From Gymnorhina tibicen (taxonomy: Eukaryota; Chordata; Aves; Passeriformes; Artamidae): a DNA stretch of 64,000 bases. The notes below the pieces were generated by a model that saw only the letters and a list, made by a program, of their open reading frames with translations, was not told where the DNA came from and ran no database searches. Shown here piece by piece: positions 37,201-50,031 of the stretch. The stretch lies in assembly GCA_013399875.1 (NCBI GenBank), contig VXAZ01006807.1, positions 620,001 to 684,000 of the forward strand, written 5' to 3'. Within the stretch, counting starts at the first letter, position 1. The number at the start of each line of letters is the position of its first letter. The translations under genes and the position numbers were made by a program.

Positions 37201-39240
37201 ATCGCTAACCACCCACCCTCTCCTCTTTTTAAATAAGGCTGCAGCTGGTCTCCAAGAGGTTCTAAATTAAGGCAGGAATGTGGTACAAAGTGCATGTGCA
37301 TGAATTCAGATCTCTCCACACCCACTGAAACGCATCTCTGGAGAAACAAAAGCCCAGTAAAGCAAGGGATGGAGAAATCAGCACTTGTGCTCCATGACAC
37401 CCGCCCATCTTAAAAAGCAACTGCTAAATGTGTCTCAGGAGTTAACTCATCCACCTCAACAACCCTTAACCATCGTTAGTAGGAACATAGAATATTAAGT
37501 AATACATATTCTATTTCACCTCGTGCTCTCCTCTCATGTGTACTCCACTTAAGGCCAAACCCACCAATCAACATCCACTTGTGTGCTGTAGGGATTTTTT
37601 TCTTAACTCCAGGAGCAAAACAAAGACTCCTGAAAGTGAGGTGAAATGCCTCTGCACCTCCTCTGAATACTTTCACATATACAAAAGTCGTCTCTGTGTT
37701 TCTCACACTTCCACTCCAATCGGACACAGGACACAGACAAGTACATGATGGAGGATGGAGCAAAGTCTTTCATTAGCCACTTACCAACTGACCACGTGTA
37801 TTAACCTCACACTCTGAGCCTACGATCCCATTTACCTCCTCCAGATGCTAACCACCCTTCTCACATCTCTCTTGTGTTCCCCGCAGGCTTCCGTTTCTCC
37901 TCCCTTCTTGCTCCGCTTGCTGTTAGCACGTCTCCTGTTTGCACTTGCCATGGTTTAACAAGGGCTTCCCACCTCTGCCACTCCTACAGCTCCTGCTCTT
38001 CCAGTACTGCTCTGACACACTCTCTGTAGAGCCTTGCTGCTGACCGGATCAAAAGCCAACCCAGCCACACAACAATTCTGCAGTTTCCAAGCCAGATCAA
38101 TCCCCTGGCACAAAGAGGCAGGGATGGCACACCAGCGAGTGCCTGGGAAAAGGGAGCAGCAGGAATCACTGCAGAAAGCTGGCTTACCACTGAACTGCAG
38201 CCCTAGGCTTGGCTCTTCTTACTCCCACCCTCCCAGGATTCTTCCCACGACCACCATTCCCCACCTGGCAGCACTGGCAACTCTCACCTGGAGTTCCTCA
38301 TCCTCCAAGTCTCACTCAGCACTTTGCTAGCAGTGACATGTGCAGCTCAAATCTCTGTCCCAATAACTTATATTAAAGTGCTGTGGCTCGATGCCAGATT
38401 TTAAAGCTTGATAACGTACACATCTTGTTTATTAAAAAGATGGAAGTGAAAATAGATGAAACCTGGATAGGCATACTCTCAGGTTATTCATACTTGCATA
38501 TATCCAAATCACCATTTATTTCTGTGCATACGTAAACTGATGATGGATGAGATGAAAAGTCTCTTTTTTAAGAAATCCCATTAAAAAATGAATTAGTGAA
38601 AAATTCCCAGCTTGCTAAGCCATTACACAGTCTGACTCAATTTTGATCTATATTGATTTAATGATATTTCTCGGAGCTAAAACTAACTGGTACGTTATTA
38701 TGTATTTACAGAAAATAAAGGAACTAGAAATCTAGTGGTACAGGTTAATCAAACTGTCAACAAACCTTTGCTGCATAGCATAATCCACACAGCAATCTCA
38801 AAATATATTACAGAGGATTTTTTAACACAAATAAACTTTAGCAGATTTTATTTTATATATAAAACACTGTCACCTCTAAGGCACTACAATATTATATCAG
38901 AGTTGGAATTTTTACTTGAGATGCTGCATGTGTTTGAACTTGGGCAGAGTTCAAAAGCCCAGAACACCCTGGCTGAGCTGGGATGACCAGAACCTCAACT
39001 AAAACTTCACTGGTTACATCCACATCCTAAATGCAAAGCTGCTACAGAGCACTGCTGTACCACAGCAGGCAGTAGGACCAACCAGACCTGGGTGGAAAAT
39101 TTAAAAGCACATTTTATTTGCTTTTTCCTGAGGAAGTTTTACGAAAAAACTCAAACTGGATTCAAAACAGAGGGAGAGGCAACTCCACTGGGTCAAGCCT
39201 CACCTCAGTCACACCATCTTTACAACCATTACAACTCTTA
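31233..39240. other. Long stretch without a supported gene
   Basis: GC-richer patches lie at 34030-34200, 36180-36300 and 37850-38300 (the last is pyrimidine-rich on the plus strand). AT-rich, repeat-free blocks at 33600-33710 and 38400-38720 could be conserved noncoding elements. The 36340-36370 segment has an AATAAA in an LTR-like setting, but no TATA box or termini were found. Open frames are 115 aa or less and overlap on both strands. No RNA genes are visible. Confidence 0.5.
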
Positions 39241-39254
39241 TCTATTCACAAACA

Positions 39255-39500
39255 TAATTTCAAGTGAAATGGAGGCGACCCAGCAAAGCATCTGCCAGAG
39301 AGGGGAAGCTGATAGTCTTTAATTTGGTGGTTTCAAATATCTTGCTGCAGAGTATGGAGGCTGCTTTTATACCCTCTCCAGTCTCATTCATGATGCTTAA
39401 TGACAAAACTGCAATGCTAAGCATTGCTTGGGCCATGAATCATAGTGTGGAGCAGTTATTCACACAGAAAATGCATGTCTTACTGATCCCTGTCCTACAA
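39255..39500 (-). mobile_element. Probable diverged LTR (minus strand), ends unresolved
   Basis: Read on the minus strand, GGGTATAAAAGCAGCC (TATA box at about 39370) is followed some 50 bp later by AAATTAAAGACTATC, a degenerate polyadenylation signal. A C/T-rich stretch with GATGCTTTGCTGGGTCGCC comes next, resembling the U5 region of avian ERVL-type LTRs. A possible start is TGTAGGACAGGG at about 39500. No flanking duplication could be matched, so the element is either old or misread. Confidence 0.35.
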
Positions 39501-39509
39501 GGTAACTTA

Positions 39510-40408
39510 AATTATTTGTTTAAATTAAACATGACCCTCAAGGCAGTGAGCTTGTTTTCAGATTTCAGATAGTAACACAGGCTCTGGTTTCAAGTGCCAT
39601 TGAAATCAGTGGAAAGATTCAGAAACACTTCCAAAGGCTTTAGATTGAGCTCATAGAATGCCAGATCCCATCTGAGCCTGCTCATTACCACCAGCAGTCT
39701 CGGGGGCAGAAAAGCAGAAAGGGACTACAGAGGACTTCAGTTACATAGCACAGCTTCAGGGCCCAGCAACTGGTCAGCCAAGATATGAAACACCAAGTAT
39801 TTGACCTCTTTTTTGTTGAAGAATTATGTATTTCCACAATCCTTACTTGGAATTAAGGAAGGACACAAGTTTAATTAAGGACAGGAAGGATAACGCTACC
39901 TCATTTCAAGCCCTGTGGCACACAATGTCAAAACACAGACAAATTCATAACTGTCACCATACAACTCTAATTCCACTTCCAAAATTCACCTCCACAGAAG
40001 CTGTGCAAATCTTATGTCTCTCTAAACTCAGTGATGACTGACAACGTCAGATCACAGGAAACCAAAATCAATAAAATACACATGAAAATTCTGGGGATAC
40101 TCTAAATTAGAATTAAACTGGGTCTATAGATAAATTGCAATACTTTAAGATTTAATATGCTTAACATTGTTGCACTCTCACTTTAAAGAAGTCTACACAT
40201 CAAAGTGGAAGGTACCATCCTAGCTACATATTTTGTTGTTAAAATTATCTAATCCTCCTACAATAGTATCACCCAGAGACCCCAACTGACACGCTGCATT
40301 CTGTATCTTCTGCAGCAAAAGGCAGGCAGAACGGAAAATAACAAAACATGGAAATGTGTTGCTAGGATAAGACATCATGGAAACCAAATGCATTGCACTT
40401 AAATCGTT
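39510..40408. other. Unique DNA without a supported gene
   Basis: Short open frames only (71 aa or less). No repeats or RNA genes were recognised. Confidence 0.55.
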
Positions 40409-40450
40409 TGCCATTCTGTATGAGCAAATAGTGTGCCATTCTGTATGTGC
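40409..40450. repeat. Short tandem duplication, 25-bp period
   Basis: TGCCATTCTGTATG occurs at 40409-40422 and again at 40434-40447, each followed by a near-identical AGC/TGC. It is a small local duplication of no known role. Confidence 0.8.
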
Positions 40451-40519
40451 TTTAACACACAGAAATACTTCATTTTCTCCAAAGTTTAATCATTTGCCTT
40501 TGGTGGATTTAGATTCAAC

Positions 40520-40532
40520 TTTTTTTTTTTTT
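40520..40532. repeat. T13 homopolymer
   Basis: Thirteen consecutive T bases. Confidence 0.95.
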
Positions 40533-41344
40533 ATAGCACACCTGAGTTTAAATTCGAAATGTGTTAACCAAATATTTTCTTAGATTTTAATCTTTACCAC
40601 TCAATAAGGATGATGGGATATATAGATCAAATTTGGGCAGATTTGGACTGCTACAGCCTTGCAGAATCATATCCCAAAATGTCATGTGAATTATCACTTC
40701 AGATCAGATGCATCTCTCTTCTCTCACCCTCTAAGTTTCTGAAGCCCCAAGGACACTCTGCAGGAGAACAAATGAAAATGAAAATTTAGTTGCTGCCCAG
40801 AGCCTCAGGGGGCTTTTCTATTGATGTCTCTGGAGAGCAGGGAACTAAGGTGGGAAAAAGTTTTCAAGAGAGAGAATTTTCCAGCAATGCATTTCAGGCA
40901 CAGCCCATGGTCTTCTCTCTGTTGAAAAAATCCATTAAAGGCTCAAAAAAACTTCCAGTCTTTCAAAGATTACATTCCTTCTGCACACTTGAAATTACAA
41001 TATCATGGGTTTCTAAACAGTAAGCCACTGTTTGCTAGCTACAGCAACAGAATGTAAAAAAGGCACATTGCCACTTTGTAAGAGCACATCTCACTATGAA
41101 GCCACATATCCAGTACACAGTATTTTCAGGATGCTTGCCCATTTTGAAACCAACACACAAAATGAAGTTAAATGACCTTAGAATACCTGAACACAGTCTC
41201 CAGAATGTCCATGCTGTCACTTCCCAGCTAGGGAGCTGTATTTTTAACATTTACTAAATACATTTCATCACTGCTAAAGTGCAAAGAAGACACTGTGTAC
41301 AGCATTATCACGTAGTGTGATCACTACCATATTTTCCTCTTGTC

Positions 41345-41385
41345 ATAATAATAACAATAATGATTATTGTAATAATAATCATCAT
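41345..41385. repeat. AAT/ATT-rich repeat with short palindrome
   Basis: Imperfect AAT units turn into ATT units around a perfect inverted repeat, ACAATAAT-G-ATTATTGT (41354-41370). Confidence 0.85.
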
Positions 41386-44300
41386 AGTACAAGTGATTCA
41401 GCTTGTTAGAATTTGAATGGCAGACACTTCATATTGTGAAAAAGATCCCTTTCCCTCCACCTGCTCCTATCTGATGAAGCACCAAACACATCATTGTGAT
41501 GTAACCTAAAGCATCCCTCTAAGAATTCGGGCTTTGATTAGGAAAAAGAAGTTGGGCTGTGTTAAAACCCATTTCCATGCATTTCCCAACAGGCCTTTTA
41601 CTTTGCCTGAACACTGGGTAAAACTGTCCTTGTACAGAATGCGTATCTTTTGAAAAACAAACAGATCTTCTACACAGGACATGATACTACTTTAAAGCAC
41701 ACCGTAAGAATCAACAGATTTGCATGTGGTTTTGAGAACAGGATAAGGTCTCACCCACAGTCCCAGACTTGCAGCTTGCAGAATTATAAGCATTAGGAGA
41801 GCAGGAAGTAGGACTGAAAAGGATTTCATGGTAAGTCCTTCATTAGTCCTGGCAGCATCTGAGAACTGGTCTGAACACTGAGCAAGTTTCTTCACTGTAT
41901 TTGTAAGTATTTATATGGCTTAAATATATCCAAGCGTGGCATTTCCATGATCTCTTCTAATCAAGCTCATTTTGGAAAACATCCAAAACAGGAGTGGAAA
42001 CAAATGAGCTGGAGTTAGCACACCACAAGACAACTACAGTCTAACCCAGAAGGCAAAAACTCTTTTTTTTTGGAAGACTGAGAGATTTTTCTTTCAAACT
42101 ATTTCCAGATATTGTCACCTTCTTAAATGGAAAGACTGCAAGTCTGACTATTTGCTATCAGAACGTCAGCATTCCTGCAGCATCCAAAAGCTACAAAGGG
42201 CATTCTTTGATCCCGTTAATATGGAAATGAGGGCACAGAGAGTGCTTTCTTTAAAGAAAAACAGCTGTATCAATAAAAGCTATTTGTGAAAGCGATGAAA
42301 AATTTTCTCAACAAAATTATATTTAAGTTCTTTAAGCTGAGAATGCTGAAAATCCTTTATTTTAACAGATACTGCAGAATCCTCCTTCTGATGAGCAATC
42401 AAGTACAGCTATGGAAGTGGTTTGCCCACATTTTCCATGTGCCAACCTCACACAAAGTACTCAGATCTCGTGGGGGAGATCTCCGACTAACATCACATGA
42501 AAGCAGAATAGCTCATGTGAACGACAGGCAGGACCTAACTTCAGTGGGGAAAATCAGCAAGGAAGAAAGGGTACAACTTACCTTTACTGGCAAAAGTTGG
42601 GAAGAAGGACCCTTCAGGTTAAAGCCTGGCAGTAAATATAAAGTAGCATTTGCTTTCTTACCAAAATGATGCCCTGGGAGATTTCTAAGCAGTTCCTCCA
42701 TTCTTCACAGCTGTGGCCTTGGTCTGCTCCTGAGAAGAGCCTTCCCAGCACCAGATTGGCTCTGTGCAGGGCACCAGATGAAAAGAAGAGGAACATGGCA
42801 AAAGGAGGGATGTCAGCTCACTACCAGCACTGGCTGAACCCTGTGAAAAAGGCTATGATGGGAAGAGGCAGGCATGTTATGCAGAGCAAACCTGTGATTC
42901 CTGGAGGACAGCCTCCAAGCTGATGGGACAGCAGAGAATCTGGCAGCCAACAAGCACTCACAGGGTACCAGGTCAGTAAGGAAATCAGTCCTCGATTTTA
43001 GTTTCTGTTCCCACTGCAGACCCACCCCTCTGCTGCCTGTTTGCTCTGGGCCCTTCAGAGCAGGAGCTGGTACTTGTGCAGCCCTTGCACAACAGCACCT
43101 GACTGTAGTTGCTCTCCATACCTCACTGCAGCAATGATGAATTAGTGCAGATGATAGTGAAGTGAAAAGAAGAGAGTGAGAATGCTCTGACACTAGAATT
43201 AGGTAATTTTTTAAGTAGCAATAGCAAGGCCCTTGTTACTAGCAAGGATGTAGAGCGTCCCTTGAACAGCTTTTCTTTGTTTAAAGCTTTGTTTCCTGGA
43301 AGTGAGAAAGTAACAAAGAAAAGGCCATAAATAATTGTTCAAGACATTAACTCTTTTCTCCCCTGCAGCTCTTAAAAGCAGTACAAGCTATAAACTACCC
43401 CATAAACAGATCTTGAGCTTCCTGTGACAACTTCAGCGTCAGGCAAAGCCTGGCACTCTGCAACAGTATTAAGTTTTCCACTCCCGTTTTGAATGTGGAT
43501 ACAGTTTCAGACTCCTGTAGAGCCTATTTCACAAGTTTTCTCTTTAATTAGGTCTCTGCTCCAATTATCTTTATATTGTTCTTATTTATTGCACAATATT
43601 GTGCCGTGTTGTTCACATGCTTTTGGGGCACACAGTGTGTGAAATACTGCTCTATGCAAGACAGGACTTCCATTTGCTTTTGCAATTGTAGACAGCAAAT
43701 ACTATCAAGCTACACCACTATTCAGAAGCAGCACACCTCCTTGCACAGACAGTGTAACAGACAGAAGTTCATAGCATATTAACTATAAATGTACTTTTAT
43801 TTTATTCAACATTTCCTTTCTCCATACAAATGATTCTGCACTCATAATTAATTGACCATGTGCATTTACGCGGCATGTACACACATCACACCCACCACCA
43901 CTTCAATGATAACTGCTAAAAATCCATGGTATTAAAAAAACTAGTCACACTTCACATAAAAAAAAAGAGGAGCTATGTACTACTTAACAAACAGTAAGGT
44001 CACAATCTCCATCTGGCCAAAAAGCATGTCATAACAAAAAGGAACAGCTGGAACTTGTACTGCAGAGTTCTGCTCTGCCTTTATTTTTCTCTATATGTAT
44101 TCAGCACTTTCCAAAATCATCTTAGCAAGACTTTTTAAGACTAATAACATCATCAGTTATATCAAAGACATATTACTTAACTACTTCTATTGCATATTTC
44201 AAGTGCTTTTATGGTACCTTTCAGCATGATTTTATTCACATCACTCAATCTGCCTACTAATAGCCACTCGTTAGGAGTTGTTAAGCTACTTATCAGCCAA

Positions 44301-46196
44301 GGTACAAGCTACCCACTGACACAGTTCCAGTCCTCTCTTACAGAGAAGGCCATGCCAGCAACCAGGCAGCCAATCCAGGGAAGGACAGTCTTTTATAGAT
44401 CTAGTAATTTTAAGAAAAAAAAAACCAAACAGAAAAACAGATTTTCAAGGCTTTGTCTTCATGCTCAGTAGCAGACATTTACTGTAACTGATGTTTAGAG
44501 ACTGAGATCTGTAAAATGTTCGTAATAATACTTCCTTAAGTCTCTGCAGTCTAAACCCTGGAGTAAAAATATAGAATGAGCAAGCAGAGAGAGACATACC
44601 AATGCTGGTAATGTATTCATCCTCCCAAACAAATGCATTATAATTCTGTCTGTATGATAAGGCAGCACGGAAAACATCTCTAGAATAATAATCCATTCAG
44701 TGATACTCTCACATTGATATGCTTCTGTGATTTTGATGTTTTTAGTTGATTAAAAATTGATAGTAAAACAAGTAAGCATTTGCTTTGAGTGTCCAAGTGT
44801 CAAAGAAATTGACATTTTGTTAAATGAACACTCACCTTTCCAGAATATTCAGTTGAGTTTAGTAATACTCATATTCTAGCATGAGCCAATGCTCTTGCAT
44901 TTGAACAACACTGGTGCTGCACACATTATAGTGCACACAGAGCCCTGCACGGCTCCCAGGCTGCTGGGGAGAAACGCCTGTGCAAGCAGCAGTGAACCTG
45001 GCAAGGATGGAATCACACCCGTTCCTCTGCTGATACCCACCCCACCACTGGGACTAAACCCAGGCTCCAAGGGAACAGATGAAACCTTTGCCTTGACTTT
45101 GAGCTAAGCCTCACTTAGATGTTTCAGCTGGGGAAAACGTGGTCTATAAATCTTGTCTTGAAGGGATACAGGATATATTTACATCACTCCATATTATTTG
45201 TGACTGAGCCTTGCACTCACCAAAACCAAGGATGCTCCCAGCAAGAATAATGAAAGAAAAATAGGTCAGTCTCCACTGCACAAATTTTGAAAGCTTCACA
45301 TTGAGCTATCACACAAAGAGTAAGAAAAGAGCAACCACATCATTTCCTCACATATCCAGAGGTAATATCTAGCTGCTTGACAATCTGACTTCTGATTCTG
45401 TTTCATACTGGACAAAATCAGCATCTTCTTAAGCTTCCTGTTGATACAAGGTATTTACAATATTGGACACAATCACCTTTAGTCTCCATTTCTCAAGTCA
45501 TCAGACCATAATACTTTTGGAGTAAGACTGAAAACAGACATTGACGTTCAATCTGCTTAGAAGTGGTTTGCAGTAAGTACCATTTGTCTACAATGTTAAT
45601 TTGTGTCCAACAGACCCGGATTAAAAGTATAAATATGATATAATTTAAAAATACAATTAAAATTTCCCCATACTTCTCAATCCTTCTAACAAAATCCACA
45701 AATGTGAACTAGATGTACTATCTGAAGGACAAACAGCTTTTTAAGCCAACAGAGTCATAGAAGGCTTCTAAATTCAATAAGACATATAAAATTGATTGCA
45801 ACCTTATAAAAAATATTTTAGCTTGAGTGACACAAATATAGCATTTCACACTGTAAGCAATTTCCTGGCAATGTAGGCCAGTTTACCTTTGCACTGTGAA
45901 GGGTTTTTTGGCATCTCTAGACTACGAGTAACTGCAGTGGTTATTTAGGGAGCAGACAACTCCATAAGGCACGGTGCAAGACCAAGAATAGCAGCTCTTG
46001 CTGCTAAGACGCGGTGTCACACATGGGTCACCCCACACCTTGTGAGCAAACAGCCTGGCTTTGCTTTGAGGATGGGATGATTTGTGTCTAAGGAAAAAGG
46101 ATGCAGGGAAAAATAACTTAATGGAAGGGGGGGGTTGTAGTAGCTGATGTAAACATTGTCTCAAACCCTGGCTCCCCAGTCAACCATTTCCAAAGA
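41386..46196. other. Long stretch without a supported gene
   Basis: GC-richer patches occur at 42680-42910, 43000-43110 and 44930-45060. The longest frames (127 aa at 42286-42669 plus; 126 aa at 42813-43193 minus) have no recognisable domains. No mobile-element termini or RNA genes were recognised. Confidence 0.5.
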
Positions 46197-46202
46197 CCTT
46201 AC

Positions 46203-46360
46203 CAACGCTCCACATAAGATGGCAAACAAGTGTAGGCATTCCAGCTCTCTGCACCCAACTGCCCTCCACGGATGGCCAATAGTGCTGCTGCAGCAGCAGG
46301 TTTTCACAAGGACAGTCACGTGAAATCCACGAAAAACAGCCTAGGTGTGACGTCAGGACA
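46203..46360 (-). promoter_or_regulatory. Candidate minus-strand promoter and first exon
   Basis: Reading leftward on the minus strand there is a full CRE palindrome TGACGTCA (46348-46355) and an E-box CACGTG (46317-46322). A CAG-repeat-like GCTGCTGCAGCAGC segment and a CCAAT box (plus-strand CCAAT near 46276) come next. A YY1-type word AAGATGGC (plus strand, near 46217) is followed by a consensus splice donor, TTG then GTAAGG, with exon end at 46203. The order fits a TATA-less promoter with a short untranslated first exon. All parts are motifs only, and no transcript is visible. Confidence 0.25.
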
Positions 46361-49300
46361 CCCTCGTGCCTTCAGCAAAGCCCTGTTCATGCTGAGAGGT
46401 GCCATCGTGCATCCAAGGGATCAGACCCTTCTGACTGGTCTCAGCCAAGTGATTCCAAAACCCTCAGGCACCTTTTACATTCAGTTTGCAGAGGCTACTC
46501 TATGTCCAAAAATGTTCAAATCACATTAAGCTTCTAGGTAGTTTTTGAAGATGAAACTGATAAAATGGGCATGTGTGCTGTTAAAAATTTTAATAACATG
46601 ATTTTTTTAAATATAAACAAGCAGATTCACACTTTCCACAAGTCAATCATCGTTGACTAAAGAGGACTCAGAGGAAACACCAAAGAATGCCAGCTAATCC
46701 CAAATTTTAGGGATCATTCCTTTAAACCTTGCAGTTGCAACATGAGCGAGCAGATGAAGAAGGTATTGAAATTCTCCCACTGGTGCCGGGGGTGCAGGCA
46801 GAATGCTCTTCCAGTGAATTCAAGAATATCTTTGATACTTTCTGCATCAAAACAACACCAGTTAGAACACTGACATTTAATCCTGTGGCTGTCAGCAGAG
46901 CTAGGACACAGCTAAATTTACTCCGTGGATATGCCCTAAGCAGTAATCTATATAGGAAGGGAAAATACTAACACAGAAGGTAGAAGGTGTATCTGTAACA
47001 CCATTATGATTTTGAAGAAGTACTGAAATAGGAAGGATGATATGAAATGTTGTCACAGCAGATCTTTGCAGAGAACCCAAAGGAAGATAATGTTGCCCAG
47101 AACCAGTGCAGAAAACATGAATGTTAATAAGATTTTTTTTCCTTCTGTATTTCTGGCCTGATACTGTGTGACACTGTTTTCTGCAACACAATGCACTATT
47201 TCAAACACGAAAAGAAACACTGTCCACTGAAAATTAATATGTGGTAAGAACATTCCATTGCAAGATGTAAGTGATTTAACAATGAGATTTGGGGTTATGT
47301 CATCTGACCATATTGTTTCTATGGTCTTTATGGCAAATTAACTAACTTACATTTCCAGCAGCACAGCCAGGCCTACAATTTTCATTCCAGGATGATATCC
47401 ACACAGGATGAGCTAAGAATTAATGAGAAACACTAAACAAGTATCAGGATACACACTGTTCTTGACAGCGCCACTGCTTCAAAGATATTTTTTAATGCTG
47501 AATTATTTTTGTACACATGGAAGAAATTTTTGCCAGTTCATGCAAGTAGAGGTGGCACAAGGATATCCACGGATGTGGTGTGGTACCGCCAAAGTGCATG
47601 AGAGGCAACCCCACCCATGTAGGGCTGGAACAGCAAAAGAAAATGCAGGGATATACTCAGGGGCTGCTTAGTTTGTCACTCAACCAAAACCAAAACACAC
47701 ACAAATTCTTGGCAGAACATGGTCAATTATTAACTTTATTTATCATTTTACAAAGTAAACTGTAACAATTCATAAAAACAAATATCCAGAACATTGAAAC
47801 CACACATTAATAATAATAAAACCCTAAAACTGCAGATCACAGAATTAGACTCCATTAGGCACATTGTTGCACTAAGTGGCATCCATTTAGAAGAAGCAAC
47901 AGAGCCAAAAAAACCAGTCTTCTACACAGAGATCCAACATGAGCAAATGGAGCTAGATTAATACAGCAAATTCATATAAATTCAGGACAAGAATAGAAAT
48001 CAGGCATGCTTTTCCACTGTTGTTTGTTTTTCATTTTGCTAAGACAGAAAATACTATGTTTGCTAAAATGTTTTGATTACCAAAAGAGCATCCATATTTA
48101 GGACAACTTTTATTTTATTTATTACAAATACTGCCCTTCTTACAGGTTAACATAAGCTCATAATGGAGCATTTCCTTAAATCATGACACAGTCAAAGGAA
48201 AGAATAAATGATGTGTGACAATACCAACACCCTCTTTCACAGATTTCCTGACATAACTGGACTTCCAAAGTTGCCTTTGCCCCTTCCCTTTTTGGTCTTA
48301 CTGAAAATACAGCAAAAATAAAAATGCTCACCCGAGTAGTTTCAGGTATTACAAATTCTCCTTGACACCAGTAGCTGGAGTCCAGTTACTCTGAAGCACA
48401 GTGAGAGTCAACCTCACTTCTTTTAAGATGGGACACACACTGAAGAATGCATCAGTGTAATGAGATGAGAAATATTTTACACATCCACAAATGTTAACAT
48501 TATTACTTCTTAGATTAAAAGACTGTAACAAAAAATCTCTTAAATATGGAATTACTGCACTTTTTTATGACAGTCATTACTGTCACTTACTGATTACTCT
48601 GGTTATTATTTTGTTTTAAACAGTTGTAAGACTTTTTACCTTCTTGATAGCAAACTTACATTGTTAGTCACATATCTGAATCAATTCCTTCCCCCTGAGC
48701 ATAACTATACCCTCTGAGAGGTAAGTATACAAGAATATGGTCTGAAGCGACTTATTTCATGTATTTTCAGAGATGTGATAAGGGGGGGAAATGGGAAATA
48801 ACAATCAAGAAGAGACAGTATTTTTTAATCAATGTTTTTCCACACCCCACTCATGCCCCCCATATTCCCATGACTTTGGAAATACACTCAATTCAAGTGT
48901 GAAATTCTAAAAAAGGACCCACTGAAGTCACAAACAGCTTGATCCAACTCGCTTTTGGTTCTACAATCTACATTGCTTAAAATTTACAATATTTTATTCC
49001 AATGGGTCATCTGCATACAGTTCTAAGAAAGACATCCTGGGTCAAAACTGAAAAGTTGTAACACTGTGATGCAATCAAAAGCAATAGTTCTGAAACTGCA
49101 TGGTGGATCCAGTGATGACATCAGCTCATGGAAAAAAAAATGGGGAAAAAAATTTGGCCAAAATACAGGATGTCAAAACTAAGAAAAAGTATTTATTAGC
49201 ATCTCTAATTAAAACCAGATGCTTTCAATTCAGAAACTATTTTTCTGTCAGTTCTATTTTCTTCTTCCTGCTTCTCACTAATGACCTCTCCTCATAAGGA

Positions 49301-50018
49301 AGCCAAGCAGTCACCTTTGTGCCAGGTCACCAACTACAGGCTCATAAACTCTGCACTGGCACCACACAGTACTCAGCAATAATCCTTTGTGTGATGCTCC
49401 CTCTTCTCATTTCAAAAAAAGTGTGAATACCAACACCTGAAACCTCCACATCTTCAGGCAAGGTTATTTTATCGTGTCTTATCCATCTGTTAAATAGGTA
49501 ATTTCTAGGAAATGTGAGTGCTCTATTTAGTTACCCCTTGGGAAAAAAGCAAGGCAAATGGGGCTGCTGTAGGACAGCGCTCAGGCTGGCTTGCATTCTT
49601 CCATTGACTTGCACTTCTTTGCAAAGAGCTTCAGTTTTGAGGCTGTTGTCATGTTCTCCGCTCAAAAACAAAGGTTCTCCTTTGTGGCTGAGATACCCAA
49701 GAAATACAACTGGGCCAGGGCACAGCACAAGCACAGCCCCACGTTTCTGTTTGGCAGCCGGTGCTCTCACTGACAGTTTTGGCCCACGACAGCCAGCACT
49801 GTCCCAGACAACGCCTGCCCAGGCACAGGGAGCAGCGCGTGTCACAGACTGTTTGTGCAGTTTGGGCACGACCAAACGCTGAGAGAAGGTTCAGACACCC
49901 ACACTGAGCCAGGCTGGGCCACCCAGCCACAGCACCTGAGACCCCTCCCTGGCCTGGGGTGATTTTCAAGGGCAGTCCTGACAAATGAGGGCTTTGGGTT
50001 TCAGGTGCTACTTTTACA
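46361..50018. other. Unique DNA without a supported gene
   Basis: A GC-rich patch at 49560-49980 yields open frames on both strands (up to 147 aa) without recognisable product. The rest is AT-rich unique sequence. Confidence 0.5.
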
Positions 50019-50031
50019 ACACACACACACA
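50019..50031. repeat. Short (CA)n tract
   Basis: About six CA units, followed by AAATACACAA. Confidence 0.8.

Noticed and set aside
42286..43193. 127-aa plus and 126-aa minus frames
   Set aside because: They are chance-length frames with no motif. The first begins in an AT-rich tract giving a Phe/Lys-rich start.
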